Assembly (NCBI RefSeq): GCF_902459615.1
Contig: NZ_CABPSA010000015.1
Location: forward strand, 1-58,871
DNA length: 58,871 nucleotides
Reading direction: 5' to 3'
DNA from: Pandoraea commovens
Lineage (GTDB): Bacteria; Pseudomonadota; Gammaproteobacteria; Burkholderiales; Burkholderiaceae
The notes below the pieces were generated by a model. The model made no database searches. It was not told the origin of the DNA and was given only the letters and a program-made list of their open reading frames with translations. Both the position numbers and the translations under genes were made by a program. Positions 46,209-55,847 of this stretch are shown here, one piece after another. Within the stretch, counting starts at the first letter, position 1. Each line of letters starts with the position of its first letter.

Positions 46209-46835
46209 TTACTTCGCCTTCGAATTGAGCGTGTAGGTGCCGGTCACGCTGGCGCTGCCCAAAACATGCGGCTTGATCGCGGCGAGCACGTCGTTGCCGT
46301 CGAAGCGGCCGTCGAGCGGCACACGAGCAACGTCGAGCGCGTACACGGTGAAGTGATAGTGGTGGACGATCGTGTCATTCCACGGCGGGCACGGGCCGTC
46401 GTAGCCGTAGTAATCGCCCTTCATGGTGTCGTCACCGGCAAACCACGCGGTGTAGTCGTTCACCCCATGACGCATGCCGTCGAGCGCATCGGGGCCGAAC
46501 TTGCCGCGCGGCGTGACGTGATTGCTGTGGCTGGCCGCTGGGATTTCTCCGGTCGACGCGGGGACGTCCACGAGCACCCAGTGGAAGAAGTCGACGCGCG
46601 GCAGATCGGCCGGGACTTCACGACCTTCCTTGTTGACGTCGTCACCCTGGCTCGGCACATCGCTGTCGGTGCAGATCACGACAAACGAGCGCGTACCGGC
46701 GGGGACATCGGACCAGGCGAGATGCGGGTTCTTGTTCTGCGAGAGCGCAACGTGCGTCTCCGCGTCCGGTTTGCCAAAGGCGAACTGTGCATCCATCGCC
46801 GCATTGTCGGCAAACGAGTCACTCCAGACTTTCAT
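46209..46835 (-). CDS. YbhB/YbcL-family Raf kinase inhibitor-like (PEBP) protein
   Basis: The protein has 208 residues of the phosphatidylethanolamine-binding fold, with anion-pocket segments VVICTDSDVPS, FFHWVLVDVP and the GYDGPCPPWNDTIVHHYHF region. Bacterial roles are unclear. There is no signal peptide. Three GAATTC copies spaced eight bases apart lie just upstream. Confidence 0.85.
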   Translation of the reverse strand: MKVWSDSFADNAAMDAQFAFGKPDAETHVALSQNKNPHLAWSDVPAGTRSFVVICTDSDVPSQGDDVNKEGREVPADLPRVDFFHWVLVDVPASTGEIPAASHSNHVTPRGKFGPDALDGMRHGVNDYTAWFAGDDTMKGDYYGYDGPCPPWNDTIVHHYHFTVYALDVARVPLDGRFDGNDVLAAIKPHVLGSASVTGTYTLNSKAK

Positions 46836-46853
46836 CAGATTCTCCCAAGCTGT

Positions 46854-46875
46854 GAATTCTTGAATTCGCGAATTC
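46854..46875. repeat. Three GAATTC copies at 8-bp spacing
   Basis: GAATTC begins at 46854, 46862 and 46870. The array lies 19 bases upstream of the leftward PEBP gene start, inside its promoter or leader. Confidence 0.9.
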
Positions 46876-47002
46876 GGAACCCAAGGACGGTATCACACCG
46901 ATGCGAATCGCGTGCACTCACCCCGGCGCTTCCGAACGATTCCAGACAATTCCGAGCGATTTTCGGGATAACAGGAGGGGCGGCACCAGACTGCGCCGGA
47001 GC

Positions 47003-47042
47003 GCTTCAGGCCGCTTCAGGCTGCTTCAAGCCGCTTCCGGCC
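47003..47042. repeat. Four tandem 10-bp repeats over the dtd 3' end
   Basis: Units GCTTCAGGCC, GCTTCAGGCT, GCTTCAAGCC and GCTTCCGGCC run head to tail. The last two cover the dtd stop codon, so the final codons of dtd are made of repeat sequence. Confidence 0.85.
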
Positions 47043-47514
47043 GCGTCTGCAACCAGAACGTGACGGGACCGTCGTTCACGAGCGAGACACGCATATGCGC
47101 CCCGAACTCGCCGGTTTCCACGATGGGATGGCGTGCACGCGCCTGCGTCACGAAGTAATCGAACAGACGCTTACCGTCTGCCGGGCTGGCCGCGGGCGTG
47201 AAGCTCGGGCGCGTGCCGCTGTTCGTATCGGCCGCGAGCGTGAATTGCGAGACGAGGAGCAAGCCACCGACACGAACGGCGGCACCGTTGCCGTCAGGAT
47301 TACCGTCGAGATTCGAGACACTGCGGTTCATCTTGCCCGCCTCGTCCGAGAACACGCGGTAGCCGAGCAACTTCGCGAGCAGCTTGTCGGCGCTCGCCTC
47401 GGTGTCGCCGCGCTCGGCGCATACCAGCGCGAGCAACCCCGGACCGATCGCGCCGACGGTGCGGCCGTCGACCGTCACCGCCGCTTCGAGCACACGCTGA
47501 ATGAGCGCGATCAT
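47026..47514 (-). CDS. dtd: D-aminoacyl-tRNA deacylase
   Basis: The protein has 162 residues. The active-site segments [17 protein letters not shown] and GPVTFWLQT are conserved. It removes D-amino acids and glycine from mischarged tRNA. The normal C-terminus is extended by RPEAA, encoded by a short tandem repeat. It lies directly downstream of tyrS. Confidence 0.93.
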   Translation of the reverse strand: MIALIQRVLEAAVTVDGRTVGAIGPGLLALVCAERGDTEASADKLLAKLLGYRVFSDEAGKMNRSVSNLDGNPDGNGAAVRVGGLLLVSQFTLAADTNSGTRPSFTPAASPADGKRLFDYFVTQARARHPIVETGEFGAHMRVSLVNDGPVTFWLQTRPEAA

Positions 47515-47545
47515 CGTCGCTTGCCTTGCAAAGGGACGCCGACGC

Positions 47546-48790
47546 TCAGGCGAGCGTCACGCGTGCAAAGCGGCGCTTGCCGACCTGCACGACGTAAGTC
47601 CCTGCGTCGATCTTCGCGCCCTTGTCGGACACCACTTCGCCATCGATGCGCACGCCGCCCTGCTCGATGTTGCGGTTGGCTTCCGACGTCGACGGCACGA
47701 GCGCAGCCTGCTTGAGCAGTTGCGCGATACCCAGCGGGGCGCCATCGAGGGAAACTTCCGGAATGTCGTCCGGCACGGCGCCCTTGGCGCGTGCGTTGAA
47801 CTCTTCGAGCGCACGTTCGGCGTCGGCCTGCGAATGGAAGCGCGCCACGATCTCCTGCGCGAGCAGCACCTTCACGTCGCGCGGGTTACGGCCTTCCTCG
47901 ATGTCGCGGCGCAGTTGCGCAATCTCTTCGAGCGTGCGGAACGACAGCAGCTCGTAGTAACGCCACATGAGCGTGTCGGAGATGCTCATCAGCTTGCCGA
48001 ACATGTCGCTCGGCTTCTCGCTGATACCGATGTAGTTGTTCTTGGACTTCGACATCTTCTCGACGCCGTCCAGCCCTTCGAGCAACGGCATCGTGAGAAT
48101 GCACTGCGGCTCCTGACCGTATTGCTTCTGCAATTCGCGGCCCACGAGCAGGTTGAACTTCTGGTCCGTGCCACCAAGCTCCAGATCGGACTCCAGCGCC
48201 ACCGAGTCATAGCCCTGCATCAGCGGGTAGAGGAATTCGTGGATGGCGATCGGCACGCCGCCCTGGAAGCGCTTCGTGAAGTCCTCACGCTCAAGCATGC
48301 GCGCCATCGTGTAGCGCGACGCGAGCTTGATCATGCCGTCGGCGCCCAGCTTCATCGACCATTCGCTGTTGTAGCGGATTTCGGTCTTGTCGCGGTCGAG
48401 CACGAGCGCGGCCTGCTCGAAATAGGTCTTCGCGTTCGTTTCGATCTGTTCGCGCGTGAGCGGCGGACGCGTGCTGTTGCGGCCCGACGGATCGCCGATC
48501 AGCGAGGTGAAATCGCCGATCAGGAAGATGACGGTATGCCCCAGATCCTGCAACTGACGCATCTTGTTGAGCACCACCGTGTGGCCGATGTGAATGTCGG
48601 GCGCGGTCGGATCGAGACCCAGCTTGATGCGCAGCGGCTTGCCGGTGGCTTCGCTGCGCGCGAGCTTCTGCAGGAACTCCTCTTCCACGAGGAGTTCGTC
48701 GCAGCCGCGCTTGGCGACGGCCAGCGCAGCGCGCGCGGCATCGGTCACGGGGTACTTCTTTTCCGAGGTGAGTGCGTGTTCACTTGTCAT
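47546..48790 (-). CDS. tyrS: Tyrosyl-tRNA synthetase
   Basis: The protein has 414 residues, class I synthetase. HIGH is at 67-70 (DIHIGHTVV) and KMSKS at 245-249; an S4-like RNA-binding domain closes the protein. The start at 48790 (MTSEHAL) fits family length; the frame is open further upstream without likeness. It diverges from the M23 peptidase gene. Confidence 0.95.
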   Translation of the reverse strand: MTSEHALTSEKKYPVTDAARAALAVAKRGCDELLVEEEFLQKLARSEATGKPLRIKLGLDPTAPDIHIGHTVVLNKMRQLQDLGHTVIFLIGDFTSLIGDPSGRNSTRPPLTREQIETNAKTYFEQAALVLDRDKTEIRYNSEWSMKLGADGMIKLASRYTMARMLEREDFTKRFQGGVPIAIHEFLYPLMQGYDSVALESDLELGGTDQKFNLLVGRELQKQYGQEPQCILTMPLLEGLDGVEKMSKSKNNYIGISEKPSDMFGKLMSISDTLMWRYYELLSFRTLEEIAQLRRDIEEGRNPRDVKVLLAQEIVARFHSQADAERALEEFNARAKGAVPDDIPEVSLDGAPLGIAQLLKQAALVPSTSEANRNIEQGGVRIDGEVVSDKGAKIDAGTYVVQVGKRRFARVTLA

Positions 48791-48865
48791 AACATCATTG
48801 TCCAGACTGGGTCGGGGGTTTCCCCTTATCCAGGCAGTAAAGGCGGAGGCAGCGGCGGGTCTGCT

Positions 48866-48975
48866 ATAATCGCCGCTCAATTCTCGGCTCGGGCCGAAGC
48901 GACGCCGGGTTGCCCCGGATATTCCGGCAGGCAATCTCGAAGCGTGTCGCTCCGCCCGGGCTTTTTTCGTAAGTT
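48866..48975 (+). promoter_or_regulatory. Promoter and leader with an internal intrinsic terminator, upstream of the M23 gene
   Basis: A consensus -10 TATAAT is at 48866-48871. The transcript would contain a long-range helix joining CGGGC (48891-48895) and AGCGAC (48899-48904) with GTCGCT (48947-48952) and GCCCG (48955-48959), enclosing a small CCGGG/CCCGG hairpin. A T6 run at 48963-48968 follows. This is a terminator about 20 bases before the gene's start, so it is either an attenuator or the end of a short RNA. Confidence 0.5.
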
Positions 48976-48992
48976 GCGCAGAATTTTACGTG

Positions 48993-50366
48993 ATGTGGCC
49001 AAAACTCCGTGATTTTTTTGCGCGTGAACTGCTGACCCTGATCGATCCCACGCAGCCGAAGCACCGTCGCAGAAAGGTGCAAATCGTGGCGACGGTCGGT
49101 TCGGCCCTGACGTTGGGAATGGTGACCGCTTTCGGCGTGGCACCGATGGTGCCGGATTCGGCACGCAACGGTGCGAGCGTGACTCTGCCGCTCACCTTCC
49201 CCGATCTGGCCAAACAAATCCAGCAGCTCGACGCGCAATCCCAGACCTTTATCCATCAAGTGGCGCTGCGGCGCGGCGAAACCCTCGGCGACATGCTCTC
49301 CCGGCTGTCGATTCAGGATCCCGCCGCCGAGAAGTTCATTCGCGAGAATGCCGTCGCCCGTCGCCTGATCGGCGTGCCCGCCGGGCAAGTGGTTCAGGCC
49401 GAAACCGATGACGACGGCAAGCTCGTCACGCTCTCCACCGTCCTGTCGACCGGCAGCACCGCCGCACAGCAACTGGTGATCGAGCGTAACGACGCCGGCC
49501 GTTTGCGCGCGCGCATGGAGCAGTTGGCGAACGACACCGAATGGGCCATGCGCTCAGGTGCGATCGCGGGCAACTTCTTCACCGCGATGGACGACGCGGG
49601 TGTGCCCGACGCCGTCGTCGCGCAGATGGTGAACATCTTCTCCGGCGTGATCAACTTCCAGCGCGACGTGCGCCGTGGCGACCGTTTCCGCCTCGTGTAC
49701 GAGGTGATCAAGCAGCAGGATCGCACCGTTCGCACCGGGCGCGTGCTCGCCATCGAGTTCATCAATCAGGGCAAGACGCACCAGGCCATCTGGTACGCCG
49801 ATCCGCAGGGCAACTCGCCCGACGGTGCGTACTACGGCTTCGACGGCCGCAACCTGAAGCAAGCCTTCCTGCGCACGCCGGTCGAGTTCTCGCGGATTTC
49901 GTCGGCTTTCGGCGGTCGCGAGCATCCGTTCCAGCACAAGTGGAAGAAGCACGAAGGCGTGGATCTGGCCGCTCCGGTCGGCACGCGCGTGTTCGCTGCG
50001 GGTGACGGCGTCGTGAAGTTCGTCGGCACGCAAAACGGTTACGGCAATCTGGTCGAAATCGAGCACGCGGGCAACTATCAGACGCGCTACGCCCATCTCT
50101 CCGGCTTCGGTCAGGGGATGAAGCCCGGCACGCGCGTGACGCAAGGTCAGGTCATCGGCTTCGTCGGTCAGACGGGCTGGGCGACCGGCCCGCACCTGCA
50201 TTACGAACTGCGCCTCAACGGTGTGCCGCGTAATCCGTTCTCAACGGATGTCGCCGCCGTCGCCCCGCTCGCGGGCAACCGCCTGAAGCTGTTCGACATG
50301 TACGCCGAGAACCTGCTCAAGCGCATCGATCTGATGCGCACCGTGCAAGTCGCCGAACGCGATTGA
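48993..50366 (+). CDS. M23-family peptidoglycan metallopeptidase
   Basis: The protein has 457 residues. A basic N-terminus and one membrane segment (about 32-50) anchor it to the inner membrane, followed by an OapA/LysM-like region (RRGETLGDMLSRLSI). The M23 domain at about 300-410 has the zinc-binding HPFQHKWKKHEGVDLA and HLHYEL motifs. It is likely a cell-wall DD-endopeptidase of the MepM/YebA type. The start may be the ATG at 48993 or the GTG one codon earlier. It is followed by anmK, a cell-wall recycling gene. Confidence 0.88.
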   Translation: MWPKLRDFFARELLTLIDPTQPKHRRRKVQIVATVGSALTLGMVTAFGVAPMVPDSARNGASVTLPLTFPDLAKQIQQLDAQSQTFIHQVALRRGETLGDMLSRLSIQDPAAEKFIRENAVARRLIGVPAGQVVQAETDDDGKLVTLSTVLSTGSTAAQQLVIERNDAGRLRARMEQLANDTEWAMRSGAIAGNFFTAMDDAGVPDAVVAQMVNIFSGVINFQRDVRRGDRFRLVYEVIKQQDRTVRTGRVLAIEFINQGKTHQAIWYADPQGNSPDGAYYGFDGRNLKQAFLRTPVEFSRISSAFGGREHPFQHKWKKHEGVDLAAPVGTRVFAAGDGVVKFVGTQNGYGNLVEIEHAGNYQTRYAHLSGFGQGMKPGTRVTQGQVIGFVGQTGWATGPHLHYELRLNGVPRNPFSTDVAAVAPLAGNRLKLFDMYAENLLKRIDLMRTVQVAERD

Positions 50367-50470
50367 GGTATGCTGGAGTCCGCACTGTGCGGGGTGACGT
50401 CTGATCCATCGACGCGCCGTGCGCAGTGCCGGACTTCCTTCTCAAGCTCATCGCACGCGCGCGCCCGCAC

Positions 50471-51643
50471 ATGAACGACATCGCTCGTCACATGGCCGAT
50501 CCGGCCACCGCCTCCCTCGCTGCCTCCACCAAGTCCGCCTGCTACATCGGCCTGATGTCCGGCACCAGTCTGGATGGCGTCGACGGTGTGCTCGTCTCGT
50601 CTGCCGACGGGCAAGTGCTCGCGGAAGCCTATTTGCCATTCCCGCACGATCTGCGTGAGACGCTGATGGTGCTGCAAGCGCCCTCGGACAACGAACTGCA
50701 TCGCGAAGCGCTTGCGGCGAATGCACTGGTGCGGGTGTATGCCGAGTGCGTGACGCAGTTGCTCGCCGCGGCAGGCTTGCCCACGTCTGCGGTATCCGCC
50801 ATCGGCGCGCACGGGCAGACGATCCGGCATCGCCCCGGCGAATTCGACGGCATCGGCTACACGCGCCAGCTCAACGCCCCCGCATTGCTTGCCGAACTGA
50901 CGAACATCGACGTGGTGGCCGACATTCGCAGCCGCGATGTGGCGGCAGGCGGCCAGGGCGCGCCGCTCGTGCCCGCCTATCATCAGGCGATGTTTTCGGA
51001 CGCTGGCGAGACGCGTGTCGTGTGCAATCTCGGCGGCATCAGCAATGTGACCATTCTGCCCGCCGCCGCGCTGGGCCAACTGGTGTCCGGTTTCGATTGC
51101 GGTCCGGGCAATGCGCTGCTCGACGGCTGGGCGGCACGCCATCTCGGTAAGTCCTACGACGACGGTGGTGCATGGGGCGCGACGGGCCGTGTCGACCCCG
51201 CCCTGCTCGCCGCGCTGCTTAGCGAGCCCTACTTCCGTCAGACGCCGCCGAAGAGCACCGGACGCGACCTCTTCCATGCGAAATGGCTCGACGACCACCT
51301 TGCCGCTTTCCCGAAAGTGTCGCCGGTCGATGTTCAGGCGACGCTCGTCGCACTGACGGCGCAATGCGTTGCAGACGACGTGCTGCGCTTCGCCCCCGAC
51401 TGCCGGGGGTTCTATGCCTGCGGCGGCGGCACGCGCAACCATGCACTCATGCAGGCCATTGCCGATCGTCTGCCGGGTGTGACGGTAGCGACGACCGACG
51501 CACTTGGCGTTCCGCCGCATCAGGTCGAAGCCCGCGCATTCGCGTGGCTGGCCGAGCGTTGCGTGACGCGTCAGCCGGGCAATCTGCCGTCCGTCACAGG
51601 AGCGAAGGGCCTGCGCATTCTGGGTGCGATCTACCCGCGCTGA
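50471..51643 (+). CDS. anmK: Anhydro-N-acetylmuramic acid kinase
   Basis: The protein has 390 residues. The glycine-rich [13 protein letters not shown] near residue 34 is the family hallmark, and the sugar-kinase-like [12 protein letters not shown] and [10 protein letters not shown] segments are present. It phosphorylates and opens 1,6-anhydroMurNAc during wall recycling. The start is uncertain: the frame is open from 50426, and neither 50471 nor other starts have a good ribosome binding site. Confidence 0.9.
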   Translation: MNDIARHMADPATASLAASTKSACYIGLMSGTSLDGVDGVLVSSADGQVLAEAYLPFPHDLRETLMVLQAPSDNELHREALAANALVRVYAECVTQLLAAAGLPTSAVSAIGAHGQTIRHRPGEFDGIGYTRQLNAPALLAELTNIDVVADIRSRDVAAGGQGAPLVPAYHQAMFSDAGETRVVCNLGGISNVTILPAAALGQLVSGFDCGPGNALLDGWAARHLGKSYDDGGAWGATGRVDPALLAALLSEPYFRQTPPKSTGRDLFHAKWLDDHLAAFPKVSPVDVQATLVALTAQCVADDVLRFAPDCRGFYACGGGTRNHALMQAIADRLPGVTVATTDALGVPPHQVEARAFAWLAERCVTRQPGNLPSVTGAKGLRILGAIYPR

Positions 51644-51696
51644 GATTTATCGACGGTATCTGCAACGCTCGCGACCCGATCGTGACGTAAACGAGA

Positions 51697-51720
51697 AAAG
51701 GGCCCTTCCGGGCCCTTTCT
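51697..51720. terminator. Bidirectional intrinsic terminator
   Basis: A 9-bp stem (51697-51705 with 51710-51718) with A and T flanks separates the convergent anmK and erpA genes. Confidence 0.88.
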
Positions 51721-51753
51721 CTTACTACGGCAGGACGACTTCTGTCGCGTCGC

Positions 51754-52119
51754 TCAGACCGAGAACGAGGAACCGCAGCCACACGTGGTGGATGCGTTCG
51801 GGTTCTTGATCACGAACTGCGCGCCGTTGATGTCTTCCTTGTAGTCAATCTCGGCGCCGACGAGGTATTGATAGCTCATCGAGTCGATCAGCAGCGATAC
51901 GCCGTTCTTGTCGAGCACGGTGTCGTCCTCGTTAACATCTTCGTCGAAGGTGAAACCATACTGGAAGCCCGAGCACCCGCCACCTTGCACGAAAACGCGC
52001 AGTTTCAGGTCCGGGTTGCCTTCTTCGTCGATCAGTTGCTTGACCTTGTCCGCAGCGCTGTCCGTAAAGACCAGGAATGCGGGCATTTCCGTGACGGCGT
52101 CCTCAAGCAGTGCGCTCAT
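51754..52119 (-). CDS. erpA: Iron-sulfur cluster insertion protein ErpA
   Basis: The protein has 121 residues of the A-type carrier family. The three cluster cysteines are C49 (GGGCSGF), C113 and C115 (TTCGCGSSF). It delivers Fe-S clusters to apoproteins. A -10-like TAGAAT lies about 35 bases upstream of the start. Its location next to argC and the S9/L13 genes is common in Burkholderiaceae. Confidence 0.93.
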   Translation of the reverse strand: MSALLEDAVTEMPAFLVFTDSAADKVKQLIDEEGNPDLKLRVFVQGGGCSGFQYGFTFDEDVNEDDTVLDKNGVSLLIDSMSYQYLVGAEIDYKEDINGAQFVIKNPNASTTCGCGSSFSV

Positions 52120-52216
52120 CGCAAATCTCCATAAATCGGTTTGGTGTCATTCTAGCCCTATTCCCCAAATCGTGCCGAACGCCGGAAAATCAAGCGCTTA
52201 GTGACGATAAATACCG

Positions 52217-53260
52217 TTACGGCAGTACGGGAATATGGGTCAGGCCCATGTTCTCGGGCAGGCCGAACATCAGGTTCATACACTGCACGCCCTGACCGGA
52301 CGCGCCCTTGACCAGATTGTCTTCGACAACGAGGATCACCAGCGTGTCGCCATCGTTCGGACGGTGCACGGCCATGCGCACATAGTTCGACGCACGCACC
52401 CAGCGCGTTTCCGGCATCGAGCCGGCCGGCAGCACGTCCACAAACGGCTCCCCGGCGTAATACGTTTCAAACAGCGCCTGGAAGTCGGTGTCGCGCGCTT
52501 CAGGCAGGATCGTCGCGTACAGCGTCGAATGGATGCCGCGAATCGTCGGCAACAGATGCGGCACGAACGTCAGACCCACTTCGTAACCGGCAATCGTCTC
52601 GAGACCCTGCTTGATTTCCGGGTGGTGACGGTGACCCTTCACGCCATAAGCCTTGAAGTTGTCAGCCGTTTCCGCGAGGATGAGCGACGTTTCGCCCTTA
52701 CGACCCGCACCGCTCGCGCCCGACTTGGCGTCGGCGATCAGATGTTTCGGGTCGACCAGCTTGCGGCCACCCGCGAACAGCGGCGCGTAGCCCAGCTGCA
52801 CGGACGTCGGATAGCAGCCCGGCAAGCCGATCACGCGCGCGCTCTTGATCTTGTCGCGGTTGATCTCTGGCAGGCCGTAGACGGCTTCTTCGAGGATGTC
52901 CGGGCACGAATGCGGCATGCCGTACCACTTTTCGAACGTGGCGGTGTCCTTCAGACGGAAGTCCGCTGCCAGATCGATCACGCGAACCCCGGCGGCCAGC
53001 AACTCGCGCGCCTGCGCCATCGCCACACCGTGCGGCGTCGCAAAGAACACCACATCGCAATCCGTCAGACGTGCGTCGTCAGGCGTGCAAAATGCCAGGT
53101 CGACACGGCCTCGCAGGTTCGGATACATATCGGCGACCGGCGTACCCGCTTCCTTGCGCGAGGTGATCGCCGTCAACTTCACTTCCGGGTGCTGCGCCAG
53201 CAAACGGAGCAGCTCCACACCGGTATAGCCGGTGCCGCCTACGATACCTACCTTGACCAT
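52217..53260 (-). CDS. argC: N-acetyl-gamma-glutamyl-phosphate reductase
   Basis: The protein has 347 residues. The NADP-binding GGTGYTG motif is at 8-14 and the catalytic cysteine is C149 in LPGCYPTS. It carries out the third step of arginine synthesis. It lies downstream of rpsI, separated by a terminator. Confidence 0.96.
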   Translation of the reverse strand: MVKVGIVGGTGYTGVELLRLLAQHPEVKLTAITSRKEAGTPVADMYPNLRGRVDLAFCTPDDARLTDCDVVFFATPHGVAMAQARELLAAGVRVIDLAADFRLKDTATFEKWYGMPHSCPDILEEAVYGLPEINRDKIKSARVIGLPGCYPTSVQLGYAPLFAGGRKLVDPKHLIADAKSGASGAGRKGETSLILAETADNFKAYGVKGHRHHPEIKQGLETIAGYEVGLTFVPHLLPTIRGIHSTLYATILPEARDTDFQALFETYYAGEPFVDVLPAGSMPETRWVRASNYVRMAVHRPNDGDTLVILVVEDNLVKGASGQGVQCMNLMFGLPENMGLTHIPVLP

Positions 53261-53356
53261 GTCCTACCCCTTTCAATCGGAACCGCGATTCTATCAAGCT
53301 TCGACGACACTTGTGGGACGGTAACGCCCCCCGCGTCTCACGCGTCGCCAAAAGAA

Positions 53357-53379
53357 AAAGGCCGCGCGAGGCGGCCTTT
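53357..53379 (-). terminator. Terminator after rpsI
   Basis: A 9-bp stem (53357-53365 with 53371-53379) with an A-rich flank on the plus strand gives a T-rich tail on the minus strand, ending the rplM-rpsI transcript. Confidence 0.8.
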
Positions 53380-53422
53380 CCTTGCATCCACCGAAGCGGA
53401 TGCCCACAAGCACTCGTGGCGA

Positions 53423-53818
53423 TTAACGCTTCGAGAATTGCTTGCGACGGCGGGCTTTGTGGAAGCCAACCTTCTTACGTTCGACTTCACGGGCATCGCG
53501 CGTAACGAAGCCTGCGGTCGACAGCGTCGGCTTGAGCGTCGCGTCGTAGTCGATCAGTGCGCGGGTGATACCGTGACGAACCGCACCAGCCTGACCCGTT
53601 TCACCACCGCCCGAGACGTTGACTTTGATGTCGAACGTTGCGCCGTGGTTGGTCAGCTCGAGCGGCTGACGAACGATCATCAGCGACGTTTCACGAGCAA
53701 AGTACTCTTTGATCGGCTTGCCATTGACGATGATATCGCCCTTGCCAGCCTTGATGAACACACGAGCCACTGCGCTCTTGCGACGGCCGGTGCCGTAATT
53801 CCAATCGTTTTTGAACAT
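53423..53818 (-). CDS. rpsI: 30S ribosomal protein S9
   Basis: The protein has 131 residues with the typical [13 protein letters not shown] start and the basic C-terminus ending KRR(K)QFSKR that reaches the ribosomal P site. It follows rplM by nine bases in the conserved L13-S9 operon. Confidence 0.97.
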   Translation of the reverse strand: MFKNDWNYGTGRRKSAVARVFIKAGKGDIIVNGKPIKEYFARETSLMIVRQPLELTNHGATFDIKVNVSGGGETGQAGAVRHGITRALIDYDATLKPTLSTAGFVTRDAREVERKKVGFHKARRRKQFSKR

Positions 53819-53827
53819 GGCTGGCCC

Positions 53828-54256
53828 TTAGATCTCGAGCGACTTCGGTTGCTGCGCTTCGTGCGGATGGTTGCCGTCGGCGTACACCTTCAGCTTCTTG
53901 ATCATCGCGTAGCCCAGCGGACCCTTCGGCAGCATGCCCTTCACGGCCTTCTCGAGCGCACGGCCCGGGAAGCGCTCTTGCATCTTGCCGAACGTGGTTT
54001 CGTAGATACCGCCCGGGTAACCGGTGTGACGGTAGTACTTCTTGTCAGTTTGCTTTGCGCCCGTAACTTTCAGCTTGGCAGCATTGACGATGATGATGTA
54101 ATCACCCGTGTCAACGTGCGGCGTAAATTCAGGTTTGTGCTTGCCGCGCAGACGGCGTGCCACTTCGCTGGCGACACGGCCGAGGACTTTGTCCGTCGCG
54201 TCAATCACAAACCATTCGCGCGTCACCTCTGCCGGCTTAGCGGAAAACGTCTTCAT
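53828..54256 (-). CDS. rplM: 50S ribosomal protein L13
   Basis: The protein has 142 residues, the standard length. The characteristic [16 protein letters not shown] and HTGYPGG segments are present. It is the first gene of the L13-S9 operon; its promoter lies in the long upstream intergenic region. Confidence 0.97.
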   Translation of the reverse strand: MKTFSAKPAEVTREWFVIDATDKVLGRVASEVARRLRGKHKPEFTPHVDTGDYIIIVNAAKLKVTGAKQTDKKYYRHTGYPGGIYETTFGKMQERFPGRALEKAVKGMLPKGPLGYAMIKKLKVYADGNHPHEAQQPKSLEI

Positions 54257-54470
54257 GATCGATCCAAATAAAATGCGTTTGCCCCATTAACACCAACTTC
54301 CTGCTTGTCTGCCGGCCACGTCCTTGCGACGCGAGGTCACATGGCGCAGTCCTGTGCTTGCAGGCTCTCCCTGATGCTTTTTCCGTGGGCATTTCCGGAA
54401 AAGCCGTTGATTATACAGAAAAATCGCCCCACCGGTAAACGGCGTTTCCGGCCGACGTTTCCGGCGGCAC

Positions 54471-54568
54471 AAAAAAAAACCCGAACCTCAATGGGTCCGG
54501 GTTAAATCCACCAAAGGAGGAGGGTGGAGGAGACACTTGCAGCGTTGCTGTGAAGCACAACAACCAAT
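54471..54568 (-). ncRNA. Small RNA with anti-Shine-Dalgarno loop (likely betaproteobacterial toxic sRNA type)
   Basis: On the minus strand a promoter TTGCGT (54603-54598), 17-base spacer and TAGACT (54580-54575) predicts a start near 54568. The RNA then forms three elements: a 9-bp hairpin (54544-54552 with 54556-54564); a CCACC/GGTGG hairpin (54508-54527) whose ten-base loop reads CTCCTCCTTT, containing the 16S rRNA 3'-end anti-SD CCTCCTTT; and an intrinsic terminator (54478-54503) with a T9 tail. It matches my memory of a toxic small RNA described in Betaproteobacteria. No protein frame overlaps it. Confidence 0.65.
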
Positions 54569-54573
54569 GACTG

Positions 54574-54907
54574 AAGTCTAGCAAATGGTATGGTGCAACG
54601 CAAGAAAATTTATAGTGCGAAATGCAACACCATAATGTGAAAAGCAAAAGAAATGAGCGATATCACAAAAACTCATTAAAAATCAACTAGATAAAACTTT
54701 TCCGCATCCCCTACAGCGTCACCACCTAGAAGGCAAAACCTAAATTTAGGGTTTATCCCCCTCAAAACCCGATCAAAAAAGCGCCAATATTGCGATGCAA
54801 CAACCTGAGGCGCGATTCGCGGTCACACAGGTTTGAGGCGGCGTCGTACGCAGGTTCTCGGAAGCCGCTACAATTTTTGCTTGAATGGGATATCGGGGTT
54901 TCGAAAT
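54574..54907. other. AT-rich intergenic region
   Basis: No gene is visible. The stretch is the most AT-rich in the window. It contains a near-perfect palindrome AAACCTAAATTTAGGGTTT at 54736-54754 and a -10-like TACAAT at 54869-54874 serving the OsmC gene, plus the sRNA promoter at the left edge. Confidence 0.7.
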
Positions 54908-55330
54908 ATGGAATGCAAGGTTAGCTGGATGGGCCCGGGCGGCATGTCCTTCGTCGCACAGACGGGTAGCGGACACATTGTCGCGATGGACGGCGCACCG
55001 GAAGGCGGCGGCAACAATCTCGCGCCGCGTCCGATGGAGATGGTGCTGGTCGGCACCGGCGGATGCACGGCGTACGACGTGGTGATGATCCTCAAGAAGA
55101 GCCGCGCAGACGTCAAGGATTGCAGCGTGACGCTCAAGGCCGAGCGCGCCAGCGAAGACCCCAAGGTCTTCACGAAGATCCACTTCCACTTCACCGTGAC
55201 GGGCCGCAATCTGAACCCGAGCGCCGTGGAGCGTGCGGTCACGCTCTCGCACGACAAGTACTGCTCGGCGTCGATCATGCTCGCGAAGACGGCGGAGCTC
55301 ACGCACAGCGTCGAGATCGTGGAAGGCTGA
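54908..55330 (+). CDS. OsmC family protein (YhfA-like)
   Basis: The protein has 140 residues. The two reactive cysteines of the family are C53 (GGCTAYD) and C119 (KYCSAS). OsmC-type proteins reduce organic hydroperoxides using lipoylated or other thiol partners; YhfA-like members are less well understood. The start at 54908 (MECKVSW) is chosen because the longer frame enters the promoter. Confidence 0.9.
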   Translation: MECKVSWMGPGGMSFVAQTGSGHIVAMDGAPEGGGNNLAPRPMEMVLVGTGGCTAYDVVMILKKSRADVKDCSVTLKAERASEDPKVFTKIHFHFTVTGRNLNPSAVERAVTLSHDKYCSASIMLAKTAELTHSVEIVEG

Positions 55331-55384
55331 CAGCGACGGTCGCCGTCGGCGCGGCACACATGGCGGTGGCAAGCGCTGAAACAC

Positions 55385-55410
55385 AAAAGGCTCCCGAGGG
55401 GAGCCTTTTG
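55385..55410. terminator. Bidirectional intrinsic terminator
   Basis: A 10- to 11-bp stem (AAAAGGCTCC / GGAGCCTTTT) separates the rightward OsmC gene from the leftward RNase P RNA gene. Confidence 0.85.
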
Positions 55411-55426
55411 CATTGTGTTGGGATGC

Positions 55427-55838
<412 letters not shown>

Positions 55839-55847
55839 CGAAGTGTA

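Noticed and set aside
52235-54271. 678-codon plus-strand open frame opposite argC, rpsI and rplM
   Set aside because: It spans three certain genes on the other strand and has a shadow-like composition.
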